From assembly GCA_965211995.1 (NCBI GenBank), contig OZ243040.1, positions 992,001 to 1,056,000 on the forward strand: DNA of 64,000 nucleotides, written 5' to 3'. Both the position numbers and the translations under genes were made by a program. Under the pieces are notes generated by a model. It worked only from the letters and a program-made list of their open reading frames with translations. It did no database searches and was not told the DNA's origin. Below are positions 56,559 through 64,000 of this stretch, piece by piece (within the stretch, counting starts at the first letter, position 1; each line of letters opens with the position of its first letter). Origin of the DNA: CAYFZO01 sp965211995 (lineage in GTDB: Bacteria; Pseudomonadota; Gammaproteobacteria; Poriferisulfidales; Oxydemutatoraceae).

Positions 56559-57423
56559 CGTTGACTATGGTCACCGAACCCTGCGGCCAACGCTGCGCCA
56601 GGGCGTAGGCCGACAGCGGCGGGCACAGCAGGTCGTAGCGCGCTTGCACGATTCCCCCCGGCACATCGCGCAGCCGGCCGGCCTCAGCGAGCAATTGCCC
56701 GGGCCGCAAAAAGCAGCCGTGCGAAAAATAATGCGCCTCCATGCGCGGCGTCGAAGGCCGCGGCCTGTCGTCCGCTGCACGTGCGCTGGCGGCGAGGTCG
56801 GGCAAGTCCGGACATAATTCCGACAACGCACGCTCGTAATCGTGCCATACGTAACTTGCGGGCAGCGACACCGCCGGGTCGTCATCCAGAATACGCCGGT
56901 AATACGCCGCGAGCGGCGCCGGCCTTTCGGCTTCGGGGAGATAAGCGATGAACGCCGCGTACAACTCAGGGTAGATCATCCGCGGCAGCGTGATGAACGC
57001 ACACTGCAACTCGTCTGCGCCGCCGAGGAACAGCGAGCGCACGGCGATGCCGGTGGTGCGCTCGGGATGGGCTTCGGCGTAAGCAATCGCGAGCAGCGCA
57101 CCCCACGAACCGCCGACCACGAGCCAGCGTTCAATGCCGAAACGCTCGCGCACCGTCTCGAGGTCGGCGATCAAATCCTGCGTGGTATTGCTCTCGAGGC
57201 AGCCCTTCGGCGTGCTGTCGCCGGCGCCGCGCTGATCGGGCGCGATGATGCGGAAATAGCGCAGATCAAACAGGTCCCACAGCGAGGAATGGCAGCCGCT
57301 GCCCGGTCCGCCGTGCAGAAACACAACGGGGATGCCGTCGGCGTCGCCGTATTCCTTGACCGACAGCGTATGCGGAGGGGCGACGGCGATCTCGTGCCGG
57401 TCAACGGGTTCAACTTCCGGCAT
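56461..57423 (-). CDS. pip: Proline iminopeptidase
   Basis: Pip removes N-terminal proline from small peptides. In many pqq clusters a peptidase lies beside the PQQ genes. The 320-residue product starts at 57423 (MPEVEPVDRHEIAVAP) and is an alpha/beta hydrolase: PVVFLHGGPGSGCHSSLWDL (oxyanion HGGPG), APDQRGAGDSTPKG, nucleophile motif VVGGSWGALLAIAYAE (GxSxG) and the C-terminal His in GAGHNQHERGIED. Its start overlaps the pqqE stop by 14 bases. It also matches the S33 family generally. Confidence 0.9.
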   Translation of the reverse strand: MPEVEPVDRHEIAVAPPHTLSVKEYGDADGIPVVFLHGGPGSGCHSSLWDLFDLRYFRIIAPDQRGAGDSTPKGCLESNTTQDLIADLETVRERFGIERWLVVGGSWGALLAIAYAEAHPERTTGIAVRSLFLGGADELQCAFITLPRMIYPELYAAFIAYLPEAERPAPLAAYYRRILDDDPAVSLPASYVWHDYERALSELCPDLPDLAASARAADDRPRPSTPRMEAHYFSHGCFLRPGQLLAEAGRLRDVPGGIVQARYDLLCPPLSAYALAQRWPQGSVTIVNGAGHNQHERGIEDALARVIEAIAVKLYSQAGV

Positions 57424-58531
57424 GGACGACCTTGACCGGCACTTTGAAGCCGATGCGCCGGTAATCGAATCTTTCGTCCCGCCGGTCCGCATCGAGCATC
57501 GCGATATTCACGAGCCGCTCGTGATGGTCGGAGAACTCGCACGCCGGATCCATGTTGGCGGCGTCGCCGGTGATCGCGAACGCCTGGCAACGGCAGCCGC
57601 CCCAGTCTATTTCACGGCGCTCGCAGCCGCGGCACGTCTCGGGCATCCAATCGGTGCCGCGGTATTTCTCGAACGCTGTCGAATGTTGCCAGATATCCTT
57701 AAGGCTGCGCTCCTTGAGATTGTCGAACTCAAGCGCGGTGATGCTTTCGGCCGCGTGGCACGGCAGCACCTTGCCCGACGGCGTCACGTTCAGGAACTGC
57801 CGCGCCCAGCCGCCCATGCAGGCTTTCGGGCGCCGCGCGTAGTAGTCGGGCACGACGTAGTCAATCACCAGTATGCCCTTGAGGCGCTCGCGTGCCTTCT
57901 CGACGACCCCGGTCGCCCATTCGAGTTGATCGCGCTTCGGCATCAGCGCCGCGCGGTTGTGATACGCCCAGCCGTAATACTGCACGTGCGCGACTTCAAG
58001 ACGCGAGGCGCCCATCTCGACCGCGAGGTCAATGAGGGACTCGAGGTGGTGGAGGTTCATCTTGTGCACCGGCGCGTTGACGGTCAGCGGCAGGCCGTTG
58101 GCTTTGACCGCTTTCGCGACCCTGAGCTTTTGCGCGAAACCGTCGTGGTAGCCGCCGATGCGGTTGGCGCTGTCCTCCTCGCTGTCCTGGATGCTGATCT
58201 GCACGTGGTCGAGGCCGAGTTCGGCGAACCGCGCCATGCGCGCGTCATCAATCAGCACCGCCGAGGTGATGAGGTTGGAATACAGTTTGAGTCTGCGGGC
58301 GGCGGCGATCAACTCCTCAAGGTCCTTGCGCACCGCCGGTTCGCCGCCGGAAAAGTGCACCTGCAAGACCCCCATCGCGACGGCCTGCTCGAACGCGTCT
58401 ATCCATTGCTCGGTGTTGAGTTCACCGGACGAGCGCTCGAGTTCCATCGGGTTCGAGCAGTACGGACACCGCAAGGGGCAGCGGTGCGTCAATTCGCACA
58501 GCATGGACACCGGCATACCGACGCCGCTCAT
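57410..58531 (-). CDS. pqqE: PQQ synthesis radical SAM enzyme PqqE
   Basis: PqqE, with PqqD as chaperone, crosslinks Glu and Tyr of the PqqA peptide. The 373-residue product has CxxxCxxC in CPLRCPYCSNPMEL near residue 17, VHFSGGEPAVRKDL, and the C-terminal SPASM-type cysteines (CMGGWARQFLNVTP, CHAAES, CRGCERREIDWGGCRCQ). The start at 58531 (MSGVGMPVSMLCEL) overlaps the stop of the duplicated chimeric ORF (ATGA). Longer upstream open frame (to 58645) is inside the repeats. It follows pqqD with two duplicate units between. Confidence 0.96.
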   Translation of the reverse strand: MSGVGMPVSMLCELTHRCPLRCPYCSNPMELERSSGELNTEQWIDAFEQAVAMGVLQVHFSGGEPAVRKDLEELIAAARRLKLYSNLITSAVLIDDARMARFAELGLDHVQISIQDSEEDSANRIGGYHDGFAQKLRVAKAVKANGLPLTVNAPVHKMNLHHLESLIDLAVEMGASRLEVAHVQYYGWAYHNRAALMPKRDQLEWATGVVEKARERLKGILVIDYVVPDYYARRPKACMGGWARQFLNVTPSGKVLPCHAAESITALEFDNLKERSLKDIWQHSTAFEKYRGTDWMPETCRGCERREIDWGGCRCQAFAITGDAANMDPACEFSDHHERLVNIAMLDADRRDERFDYRRIGFKVPVKVVHAGS

Positions 58532-58776
58532 GTCCGTAAAAACCCCTTGTCGGCCAAGTCTTGAAACATCGCGGTCATGTCCTTCAATCTCCGCTCCGCG
58601 GGCGCGTTGTTGGTCGCGCTGAGTGTGGCCGGGCGAGGCGGCCATTGCAAGTTTGGATCAGCATCGTTGCACCCATCAGCAAACGCGCTGAATATGGCCG
58701 GGCGAGGCGGCCATTGCAAAAGACGGCGGTGCGTCAATTCACACAGCCCGGACACCGGCAGGCCGACGCCGCTCAT
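58528..58776 (-). CDS. Chimeric PqqE-head/PqqD-tail ORF 2
   Basis: An 82-codon frame from ATG 58776 to a stop at 58528. It begins MSGVGLPVSGLCELTHRR (the PqqE start without the cluster cysteines) and ends QDLADKGFLRT (the PqqD end). Its start overlaps the stop of ORF 1 and its stop overlaps pqqE (ATGA both times). Probably a by-product of the duplication; it keeps the ribosome chain unbroken. Confidence 0.5.
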   Translation of the reverse strand: MSGVGLPVSGLCELTHRRLLQWPPRPAIFSAFADGCNDADPNLQWPPRPATLSATNNAPAERRLKDMTAMFQDLADKGFLRT

Positions 58777-59021
58777 GTCCGTAAAAACCCCTTGTCGGCC
58801 AGGTCTTGAAACATCGCGGTCATGTCCTTCAATCTCCGCTCCGCGGGCGCGTTGTTGGTCGCGCTGAGTGTGACCGGGCGAGGCGGCCATTGCAAGTTTG
58901 GATCAGCATCGTTGCACCCATCAGCAAACGCGCTGAATATGGCCGGGCGACGCGGCCATTGCAAAAGACGGCGGTGCGTCAATTCGCACAGCCCGGACAC
59001 CGGCAGGCCGACGTCGCTCAT
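58773..59021 (-). CDS. Chimeric PqqE-head/PqqD-tail ORF 1
   Basis: The same 82-codon design as ORF 2, starting MSDVGLPVSGLCELTHRR at 59021, overlapping the pqqD stop (ATGA). The middle encodes LQWPRRPAIFSAFADGCN and LQWPPRPVTLSA, and the end matches PqqD. It is distinguished from ORF 2 by a few substitutions. Confidence 0.5.
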   Translation of the reverse strand: MSDVGLPVSGLCELTHRRLLQWPRRPAIFSAFADGCNDADPNLQWPPRPVTLSATNNAPAERRLKDMTAMFQDLADKGFLRT

Positions 59022-59359
59022 GTCCGTAAAAACCCCTTGTCGGCCAGGTCTTGAAGCATCGCGGTTATGTCCTTCAATATCTGCTCCGCGGGCGCGTTGT
59101 AGGCCGCGCTGAGCTTGGCGGAAATATCTTTCACCGTTGTGCGCCCGTCGCATAGTTTCAGGGTGTCAAGCGCCGGGGCGTCGGGCTCAAGCAAACGCTC
59201 CGGCGCGAGCAGCACCCAGCGCCCGCGCGTCTCGTCGTGGTGCAGTCTGACGTGGTCGGGCAGAAATGGCATCGAGCCTGCCGACACCATGCAGCGCGCA
59301 CGGTCGCCGCTTGGGGCGCCGTTTTGACCGCCGTTCTGAGCGGTCGCCGGGTTATTCAT
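59018..59359 (-). CDS. pqqD: PQQ synthesis chaperone PqqD
   Basis: PqqD binds the PqqA peptide and presents it to PqqE. The 113-residue product (start at 59359, MNNPATAQNGG) has the family VRLHHDETRGRWVLLAPERL, APALDTLKLCDGRTTVKDIS and a C-terminal winged-helix end (QILKDITAMLQDLADKGFL). It is longer than usual because of a 30-residue N-terminal tail. The start lies inside the pqqC end (ATGAATAA overlap). The longer frame to 59368 adds three residues. Its 3' end is the head of the tandem triplication. Confidence 0.92.
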   Translation of the reverse strand: MNNPATAQNGGQNGAPSGDRARCMVSAGSMPFLPDHVRLHHDETRGRWVLLAPERLLEPDAPALDTLKLCDGRTTVKDISAKLSAAYNAPAEQILKDITAMLQDLADKGFLRT

Positions 59360-60095
59360 CGGACACAAAGCAGCCGGGCGGCGTCAGCCCCGGCTCGACG
59401 TAGGCAAAATGCAGCGCGTCCAACTGGCTCCACAGCACGTCGCACTTAAAGCTCAACGCATTCAGTGCGCTTTCCTGCTGCTCGGCGGTGCGCGCATTGT
59501 CGAGCACGTATTGCAGCGCAAAGTCCACGTCGCGGCGCGCCTGCGTCAGCCGCGGCTTGAAATACGCGAGCAGTTCCTCGGTGATGAAGTCGTAATTGGC
59601 AAGCATCCCGGCCATGCGCTCGGCGATGATCACCGGTGAGAAGATCTCGGTCAGCGACGACGCAACCGCGTCGAGCAACGGCGCCTCGGAAACGAAATGA
59701 ACGTAGGCGTCCGCCGCAAAGCGCGCAGCCGGCAGCACGCCGTCCTGCGAGACCACGTAGGCGCGGTCGAGGCCGAGACCGTCGGTCAACTTAAGCCAGC
59801 GCTCGATGCCGCCCTTGCCCGGTTCGTCGCCGTCGTGATCGGCGATGCGCCGGCGCCACTCGCGCCTCAGGTCGTGGTCGGGAATGCGCGCCATCAGCCG
59901 CGCGTCCTTGACCGGGATCGCCGCCTGGTAGCAATAGCGGTTCAGCGCCCATGCCCGCACCTGCCCCTTGTTCAACTTGCCGGTGTGCAGCAAGCGGTGA
60001 AACGGGTGTTTGTCGTGATAGCGCTCCTCGCCAATCCTGCGCAGGCGCCGTTCGAGTTGCTCGGCGCTCACCGGCCGGTCAAGTTGGATTTTCAT
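59352..60095 (-). CDS. pqqC: PQQ synthase PqqC
   Basis: PqqC is the cofactor-free oxidase that finishes PQQ. The 247-residue product has the helical bundle of the family: RIGEERYHDKHPFHRLLHTG, ARAWALNRYCYQAAIPVKDA-like VRAWALNRYCYQAAIPVKDA, DGLGLDRAYVVSQDGVLPA, VSSLTEIFSPVIIAERMAGM and NARTAEQQESALNALSFKCDVLWSQLDAL. His/Arg/Tyr active-site residues are kept. It overlaps pqqB by four bases and pqqD by eight, consistent with one transcript. Confidence 0.97.
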   Translation of the reverse strand: MKIQLDRPVSAEQLERRLRRIGEERYHDKHPFHRLLHTGKLNKGQVRAWALNRYCYQAAIPVKDARLMARIPDHDLRREWRRRIADHDGDEPGKGGIERWLKLTDGLGLDRAYVVSQDGVLPAARFAADAYVHFVSEAPLLDAVASSLTEIFSPVIIAERMAGMLANYDFITEELLAYFKPRLTQARRDVDFALQYVLDNARTAEQQESALNALSFKCDVLWSQLDALHFAYVEPGLTPPGCFVSDE

Positions 60096-61021
60096 AAGTC
60101 AATGACCTGCCCGTCGTACGACACCCGCCACCCCGCGTCCTCGACGATCCTGCGCTCGGGCGAGTCCTCGAGCAGCACCGGGTTGGTGTTGTTGACGTGG
60201 ATATAGACCTTGCGCCCGACCGCGACGTCGCGAAAGGCCGCGAGCGAACCGCCCTCGCCGTTCATGCTCATATGCCCCATCCTCGCGCCGGTCTTGTGGC
60301 CGACGCCGGCGGTGATCATCTCGTCGTCGCGGAACAAAGTGCCGTCAAAAAGCACCAGGTCGGCACCGTCGAGACGCCGCTTCAGATCATCGGGCAAGTC
60401 GGCGCAGCCGGGGATGTAATAGAACACGGCGTCTTGATGCAGGCTGCGGATGCGCAGGCCGACCGTGTCGCCTTCGCGGGTGCCGAAATCCGCCCCCCGG
60501 CTTGCGTCTTCCATGAACAGCGCAACCTTGCCGGGTACCGCGAAAGGCTCGATCTCGAGGCCGAGCGGCGCACCCGCGGCGTCGGCGACTTCAAACGGCG
60601 ACGACAGCACAAAGGTGTCGCGCTTGACGTATTCGGGATTGAGCACGTTGAAAATCGAATTGTTCGCGAGGATTGACCGCACCCGGTCCGAGGTGTAGAG
60701 CCGGAAAGGCTCACTCTCGCGCATCGTCAGCAGCCCGGCGATATGGTCCACGTCACCGTTGGTCAGCACCACGGCCTTGATCGGGCTGCTTCTGAGGCCT
60801 TCGCGGGGATGCAGTTGCTCGGTTTGGTTGATCTGCTGGCGCAGGTCGGGCGAGCAGTTTAAGAGAACGAAGTTTTTACCGTCTGCGGTGACGGCAACGG
60901 AAGATTGGGTTCTTGAAAAAGCCCGAACACTGCCGCCCCTCGCGAGACGACAGTGTTCAGTATTACAGTTCCACTGGGGGAAACCTCCTCCGGCTGCTGC
61001 GCCCAGAACGATGATCCGCAT
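60092..61021 (-). CDS. pqqB: PQQ synthesis protein PqqB
   Basis: PqqB is a metallo-beta-lactamase-fold hydroxylase for the PqqA-derived dipeptide. The 309-residue product starts MRIIVLGAAAGGGFPQWNCN, with SVAVTADGKNFVLLNCSPDL, VVLTNGDVDHIAGLL (the modified zinc motif NxDxDHxxG), KRDTFVLSSPF and the C-terminal MGHMSMNGEGGSLAAF and KVYIHVNNTNPVLLEDS. The first lactamase motif is changed, as usual in PqqB. It is 60 bp after pqqA. Confidence 0.97.
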   Translation of the reverse strand: MRIIVLGAAAGGGFPQWNCNTEHCRLARGGSVRAFSRTQSSVAVTADGKNFVLLNCSPDLRQQINQTEQLHPREGLRSSPIKAVVLTNGDVDHIAGLLTMRESEPFRLYTSDRVRSILANNSIFNVLNPEYVKRDTFVLSSPFEVADAAGAPLGLEIEPFAVPGKVALFMEDASRGADFGTREGDTVGLRIRSLHQDAVFYYIPGCADLPDDLKRRLDGADLVLFDGTLFRDDEMITAGVGHKTGARMGHMSMNGEGGSLAAFRDVAVGRKVYIHVNNTNPVLLEDSPERRIVEDAGWRVSYDGQVIDL

Positions 61022-61079
61022 GGTTACGTTTCACTGTCTGACCGCCGGCTTTGGAGACGGAAAACCCCCTATCTGACGA

Positions 61080-61163
61080 TTAGGAAATTTCCGCGCATGC
61101 GTAGCAGTTGATTTCCATGCCAACTGCGGTTTCCTTAATCGAAGGTGCTTTCCATAATTTCAT
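61080..61163 (-). CDS. pqqA: PQQ precursor peptide PqqA
   Basis: PqqA is the ribosomal precursor from which PQQ is built. The 27-residue product reads MKLWKAPSIKETAVGMEINC then YACAEIS. The conserved Glu and Tyr that PqqE joins are present in the ExxxY spacing (Glu17, Tyr21). A strong GGAGGA ribosome-binding site lies before the ATG. It heads the pqqA-B-C-D-E run. It is too short for most gene finders. Confidence 0.9.
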   Translation of the reverse strand: MKLWKAPSIKETAVGMEINCYACAEIS

Positions 61164-61248
61164 GGTTAGTCCTCCATATTACGTTGTTAGCTAACAATCC
61201 CCGGAGATTGCCGACGCTTCAACAGCGCCTTCTCTCACCGAGCACGGC

Positions 61249-61278
61249 ATTATATCTTTTGGGAGGGGAAAGACTCAA
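61249..61278 (-). promoter_or_regulatory. pqqA promoter
   Basis: On the minus strand TTGAGT (61278-61273) and TATAAT (61254-61249) are separated by 18 bp; the predicted start is near 61241, about 78 bases before pqqA. Confidence 0.6.
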
Positions 61279-61486
61279 GCGGAATCTATGCTGATTTTGA
61301 ATACATGGTATGGCGAAATCCGATAAAATCCGCATCAAACCGCCAAAAATCGCCCTTCGGAGAGGTGTTCATCCCGAGGCGCTCCGGCAGAACCGTTCAC
61401 GTCGCTCTCTGCGTGGTTGCATTGGCCTTGCGTAAGGTGGTCGTCCTGAGACGCCTCGGCAGGGGCAACGGGGCGCGCGGGCTAAG

Positions 61487-61566
61487 TCTGAAGTGCGGCG
61501 CCCGCCCGTTATCCTCCGGTGCCCGCCCGCGTCGTTTTCTGGATTCCCCCCGCCGCTGACCGGGCC
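61487..61566 (+). repeat. Dispersed repeat, copy B
   Basis: Matches 41533-41612 (GAAGTGCGGCGC..., CCGTCGTTTTCTGG-type centre, ending CCGCTGACCGGGCC). It lies in the 61300-61610 spacer, where no gene is supported. Confidence 0.55.
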
Positions 61567-61610
61567 GACAATACGCCGGGTAGCGGCACTCCCTCCCGGA
61601 AAGTGCGGAA

Positions 61611-61955
61611 TCAAAAGCAGCGGATCTCTGCTTCGGCTTGCGCTTCCTTGAGTTTCTCGACCGACTTCCTCACCCACTCGACGTCCCGGAACATCGCGGT
61701 GCGGTCGCCCGGCATCAGCCGCATCCTCACGGCGGTTTCAGCATCAACGTATTCGTCGTAAGACATCCGCTCCGCGATCGTATCCACCGCACAGGAACAT
61801 CTGCCGATCATGATCTCGGACGCGCCGTTGCTGCTCATGCAGGCGAACACGTACTCGGCGCGCGCACGGGTCGGGAAGTCGTTGGCGGACGCCGCCGCCA
61901 AGCCCAGCATCAGCGCAACGGCCGCCGCTCCCGTAATCATTTTGTTCATTGCCAT
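61611..61955 (-). CDS. Small secreted Cys-containing protein of PQQ/methylotrophy clusters
   Basis: The 114-residue product has a signal peptide (MITGAAAVALMLGLAAASA) and a mature part with YVFACMSSNG, GRCSCAVDTIAERMSYDEYVD and a final EAEIRCF, giving four conserved cysteines. Proteins of this pattern occur beside PQQ-dependent alcohol dehydrogenase genes; the function is not known. It is periplasmic by prediction. It follows the CXXCW gene by 13 bp on the same strand, so it is likely in the same operon. Confidence 0.7.
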   Translation of the reverse strand: MAMNKMITGAAAVALMLGLAAASANDFPTRARAEYVFACMSSNGASEIMIGRCSCAVDTIAERMSYDEYVDAETAVRMRLMPGDRTAMFRDVEWVRKSVEKLKEAQAEAEIRCF

Positions 61956-61968
61956 AACACGTTTCCCC

Positions 61969-63258
61969 CTATTCTTTCGGCTCCGCCGGTTCGAGGCGGT
62001 TAAAAACCATGCGCACGGATTCCAGCGGCTCGGCGTCGGTCTCTTCCCCCACGATCAGTGTCGAGATGCTGTAGATGTATCCGGGGATGGATGCGCTCAG
62101 TATAAATTCGTAGAGTTTGCCTGTATAGCCCTGATACCTCTTGTCGTCGCCCCTGCCCGCCAGCGGCCGCATAAACACCTTGCGCGCTTTCAGTTTGCGC
62201 CCGCCGCGGGTCACGGTCACTTCTTCGCTGTGTGTGCCGGTGCGAAACGCCTGCCGCAGTAGATGGCGGAAGTGATGGTGCGTGACGCGGCGACCGCCGC
62301 TCATTTTCTCCACGTCCCATTGCAGGAAATACATGATCGCCGGATTGGAGTGGAAGTTTGTGATGTCGGCGAACGGCCTTTTGTTGACGCCGCTCAAAAA
62401 CTCGACGCTTAAATTTTTAGCCCCGTCTTCGGCGACCCGGGTGATCTCGAGCGTCACCTGGTCTTCGATCTCGCGGGCGTGCGATCCCGCTTGGCGAAAA
62501 TCGTAATGCAGCACGGACTCGGAAGCCACGTTCTCGAGGTGGGGAGTGTCGAACAGCAGCCGCTGCTCTTTGGTGTATTCATCATCAGCGCCGGGGGCGG
62601 CTTTAGGCGCGGTGTCCGCAACGGCGGCGCGCACGCCATCGGCGGCGGCGGTTTGAGGCGCCCGCGGAATCTCTCTGAATTCAGGCATCTTCACCGGGTC
62701 GCTGAGCTCAAGCGGATAGCCCATCAACTCCCACTCGTCGGTGCCGCCCGGAAACCAATAAACGTTACGGTAACCCAGCGCGATCGCTCTTTTAGCGGAG
62801 TTCCACGACATCCAGCAGTCAATCAGGCAGTAAAACACGAGCGGGCGTTGTTTGTTCCGCGCCGTCAGCCGCTCGAGGTTCTCGTTCAGGTATTCCTCAA
62901 ACACCGGCGAGATGTCGCCGTCGCCGACGTTCGGCAACCATGCGCTGCCTGGGATATTGCGCCGCGGCGGCGTCCGCCACAAGTTCCCGGGCGGAAAGTC
63001 CGGCGGCTTGCGCATCAGCGGCAGCACGTCGATCAGCGCGGGTTCGCGTTCAAGCAAAACGTGCAACTGCCGGGCATTGACCACGGTCGCGCCGCGCAGG
63101 GTCGCGGGCGTCGGCGTGCGGTATTCGTCCATGCGGTAGCCTTCCGGCTCTGCGACGAAATCGGCGGCGGCGGCAACGCGCGCGCACGCCATCCACGCGA
63201 GCGCACACAGCAGCGCCAATGTATATCGGTATCCGGCTGCGCGTCCCACCGCGTTCAT
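61969..63258 (-). CDS. PQQ-associated CXXCW-motif protein fused to a C-terminal domain
   Basis: The 429-residue product (start at 63258, MNAVGRAAGYRYTLALL) has a signal peptide and a rhodanese-like N-terminal region with CLIDCWMSWNSAKRAIALGY (the CxxCW motif) and GYRNVYWFPGGTDEWELMG, as in PQQ-dependent catabolism-associated CXXCW proteins of about 180 residues. After a linker (residues 225-255) comes a second domain: QRLLFDTPHLENVASESVLH, FHSNPAIMYFLQWDVEKMSG and GGRKLKARKVFMRPLAG, which elsewhere is a separate hypothetical protein. The start overlaps the upstream gene stop (ATGA). Confidence 0.82.
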   Translation of the reverse strand: MNAVGRAAGYRYTLALLCALAWMACARVAAAADFVAEPEGYRMDEYRTPTPATLRGATVVNARQLHVLLEREPALIDVLPLMRKPPDFPPGNLWRTPPRRNIPGSAWLPNVGDGDISPVFEEYLNENLERLTARNKQRPLVFYCLIDCWMSWNSAKRAIALGYRNVYWFPGGTDEWELMGYPLELSDPVKMPEFREIPRAPQTAAADGVRAAVADTAPKAAPGADDEYTKEQRLLFDTPHLENVASESVLHYDFRQAGSHAREIEDQVTLEITRVAEDGAKNLSVEFLSGVNKRPFADITNFHSNPAIMYFLQWDVEKMSGGRRVTHHHFRHLLRQAFRTGTHSEEVTVTRGGRKLKARKVFMRPLAGRGDDKRYQGYTGKLYEFILSASIPGYIYSISTLIVGEETDAEPLESVRMVFNRLEPAEPKE

Positions 63259-64000
63259 TGTTCCACCAAAGGCACGTTGTACTCGGCCAGAATCGCGTTT
63301 ATTTTCTCCTGATTCTTGCGGATCAACTTGTTCAATTCGCGCTTCCATTGTATTTCGCCGCTCCTGACTCCCATCGTGATCCGAAACACCATGCGGTGTT
63401 CGTCGCTGTTGTCGGCGGCCATCGGCACGACTTTGAAGCGCGAGCCGTTGCGCCGGTTCAGCCAGCCCGCGACCGGCCCCCACAAAACGGCGACGTCGAG
63501 ATTGCCGGCGAGCACGTCCTTGAGGATCCGCTCCGAGGGCAACTCCGTGCCGGTATTCGTCACCGGCCGGTACGACACCATCTGCGTAATCAGGCCGTTC
63601 TCAAGCAGCAGCCCCGTCGGCGGCGCGCCCCCGATCAGGCCGATGCGCAGTTCGCGGTCTTTCAGCACCTTGTCGGACAGCGAAGCCAACTCGAAATCGG
63701 CGTCGGCGCGATACACCAATGCAAACGCCGAAGAGTAATACGGATTGGTGTTCAAAAGCAGTTCGTGAGCCGCCGATATGCCGACGATCAAGTCGCAGCG
63801 CCTGGCGTTCAGCGTATCGCGCACGAACCTCGGGCCGAGGCTTTGGGAAAACCACGCGTAGGTCAGCGGAATACCGAGTTCGGCGGCGACCAACTCGGCG
63901 ATCTTGTTCTCGAAACCTTCGCCGGCACGGTTGGAGTAAGGCAGATTGTCCGGGGCGCTGCACACGAGCAGCGTGGCGCGCCCTTTGATTTCAGTGCCGC
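63255..64000 (-). CDS. XoxJ/MoxJ-like periplasmic binding protein (5' end outside window)
   Basis: The product is a quinoprotein-dehydrogenase-associated substrate-binding protein of the XoxJ/MoxJ type, thought to help mature or assemble the PQQ dehydrogenase. The frame is open to the window edge, with RATLLVCSAPDNLPYSNRAG near the start (the family LRVCADPxNLPxSN motif). Later come FVRDTLNARRCDLIVGISAA, PYYSSAFALVYRAD, RIGLIGGAPPTGLLL and DVAVLWGPVAGW. The N-terminus and signal peptide lie beyond 64000. It overlaps the CXXCW gene, so the dehydrogenase and cytochrome genes are probably just outside the window. Confidence 0.88.
   Translation of the reverse strand, partial: GTEIKGRATLLVCSAPDNLPYSNRAGEGFENKIAELVAAELGIPLTYAWFSQSLGPRFVRDTLNARRCDLIVGISAAHELLLNTNPYYSSAFALVYRADADFELASLSDKVLKDRELRIGLIGGAPPTGLLLENGLITQMVSYRPVTNTGTELPSERILKDVLAGNLDVAVLWGPVAGWLNRRNGSRFKVVPMAADNSDEHRMVFRITMGVRSGEIQWKRELNKLIRKNQEKINAILAEYNVPLVEQ

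Larger units (their letters stand above)
58479..59110. repeat. 245-bp tandem triplication of the pqqD/pqqE junction
   Basis: Three copies with a period of 245 bp (ATG of the PqqE head at 58531, 58776 and 59021). Each contains the pqqD 3' end (encoding NAPAEx...LADKGFLRT), the ATGA overlap, and the pqqE 5' end (MSxVGxPVSxLCELTHR). The inner units also carry a nested 27-residue-scale repeat, LQWPxRPAxxSA, twice. The outermost copies are the genuine pqqD end and pqqE start. Confidence 0.93.

Overview
The window is GC-rich chromosome from a gammaproteobacterium. The evidence is gene order: gyrA divergent from ubiG-gph, gyrA-serC, nnr-tsaE beside queG, pcnB-folK-(deoxynucleoside kinase)-panB-panC-panD, and trpS/scpA-scpB-rluB are all typical gammaproteobacterial neighbourhoods. 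A complete pqqABCDE set, a PQQ-type sugar dehydrogenase, a CXXCW-motif protein and a XoxJ/MoxJ-like binding protein at the right edge suggest a methylotroph-like organism oxidising alcohols with periplasmic PQQ enzymes. A PPi-dependent phosphofructokinase fits that picture. The species cannot be named from the sequence.

Layout. 0-6 kb: serC and gyrA (minus), ubiG and gph (plus). 6-10 kb: an accessory patch with a dead IS3 element, an rmuC fragment cut by it, an intact rmuC, mazEF and an encapsulated-ferritin-like gene. 10-16 kb: a TonB receptor, then an rRNA operon made only of tRNA-Ile, tRNA-Ala, 23S and 5S; no 16S gene is present, yet a good promoter lies just upstream of tRNA-Ile. 16-41 kb: housekeeping genes (tsaE, nnr, queG, pgi, ppc, the pan/folK/pcnB cluster, an aldehyde dehydrogenase, two ThDP enzymes, rluB/scpB/scpA, trpS, a flavin/iron-sulfur reductase, adk). 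41-42.7 kb: an IS481 relic. 42.8-47 kb: PPi-PFK, a NorQ/CbbQ-type ATPase, a glycosyltransferase and a Pal-like lipoprotein. 47-54.9 kb: an AT-richer accessory patch with an OLD-like ATPase, a nonsense-mutated higA antitoxin, small hypotheticals, a porin, a SHOCT protein, a frameshifted DUF2335 gene and a second IS3 relic. 54.9-64 kb: the PQQ region.

The most striking feature is a recurring class of short tandem duplications centred on gene junctions. They lie at ubiG/gph (146 bp, 2 copies), queG/pgi (109 bp, about 7 copies), the panD 3' end (about 184 bp apart), pip/sugar dehydrogenase (257 bp, 2 copies) and pqqD/pqqE (245 bp, 3 copies). In the two co-directional, overlapping pairs (ubiG-gph and pqqD-pqqE) the duplication length keeps the 4-nt stop/start overlap, so small chimeric ORFs (tail of the upstream gene fused to head of the downstream gene) sit in a continuous stop-start chain between the real genes. 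Together with dead IS elements, point-mutated accessory genes and paralogue fragments, this suggests a genome in which short tandem duplication is common and poorly purged.
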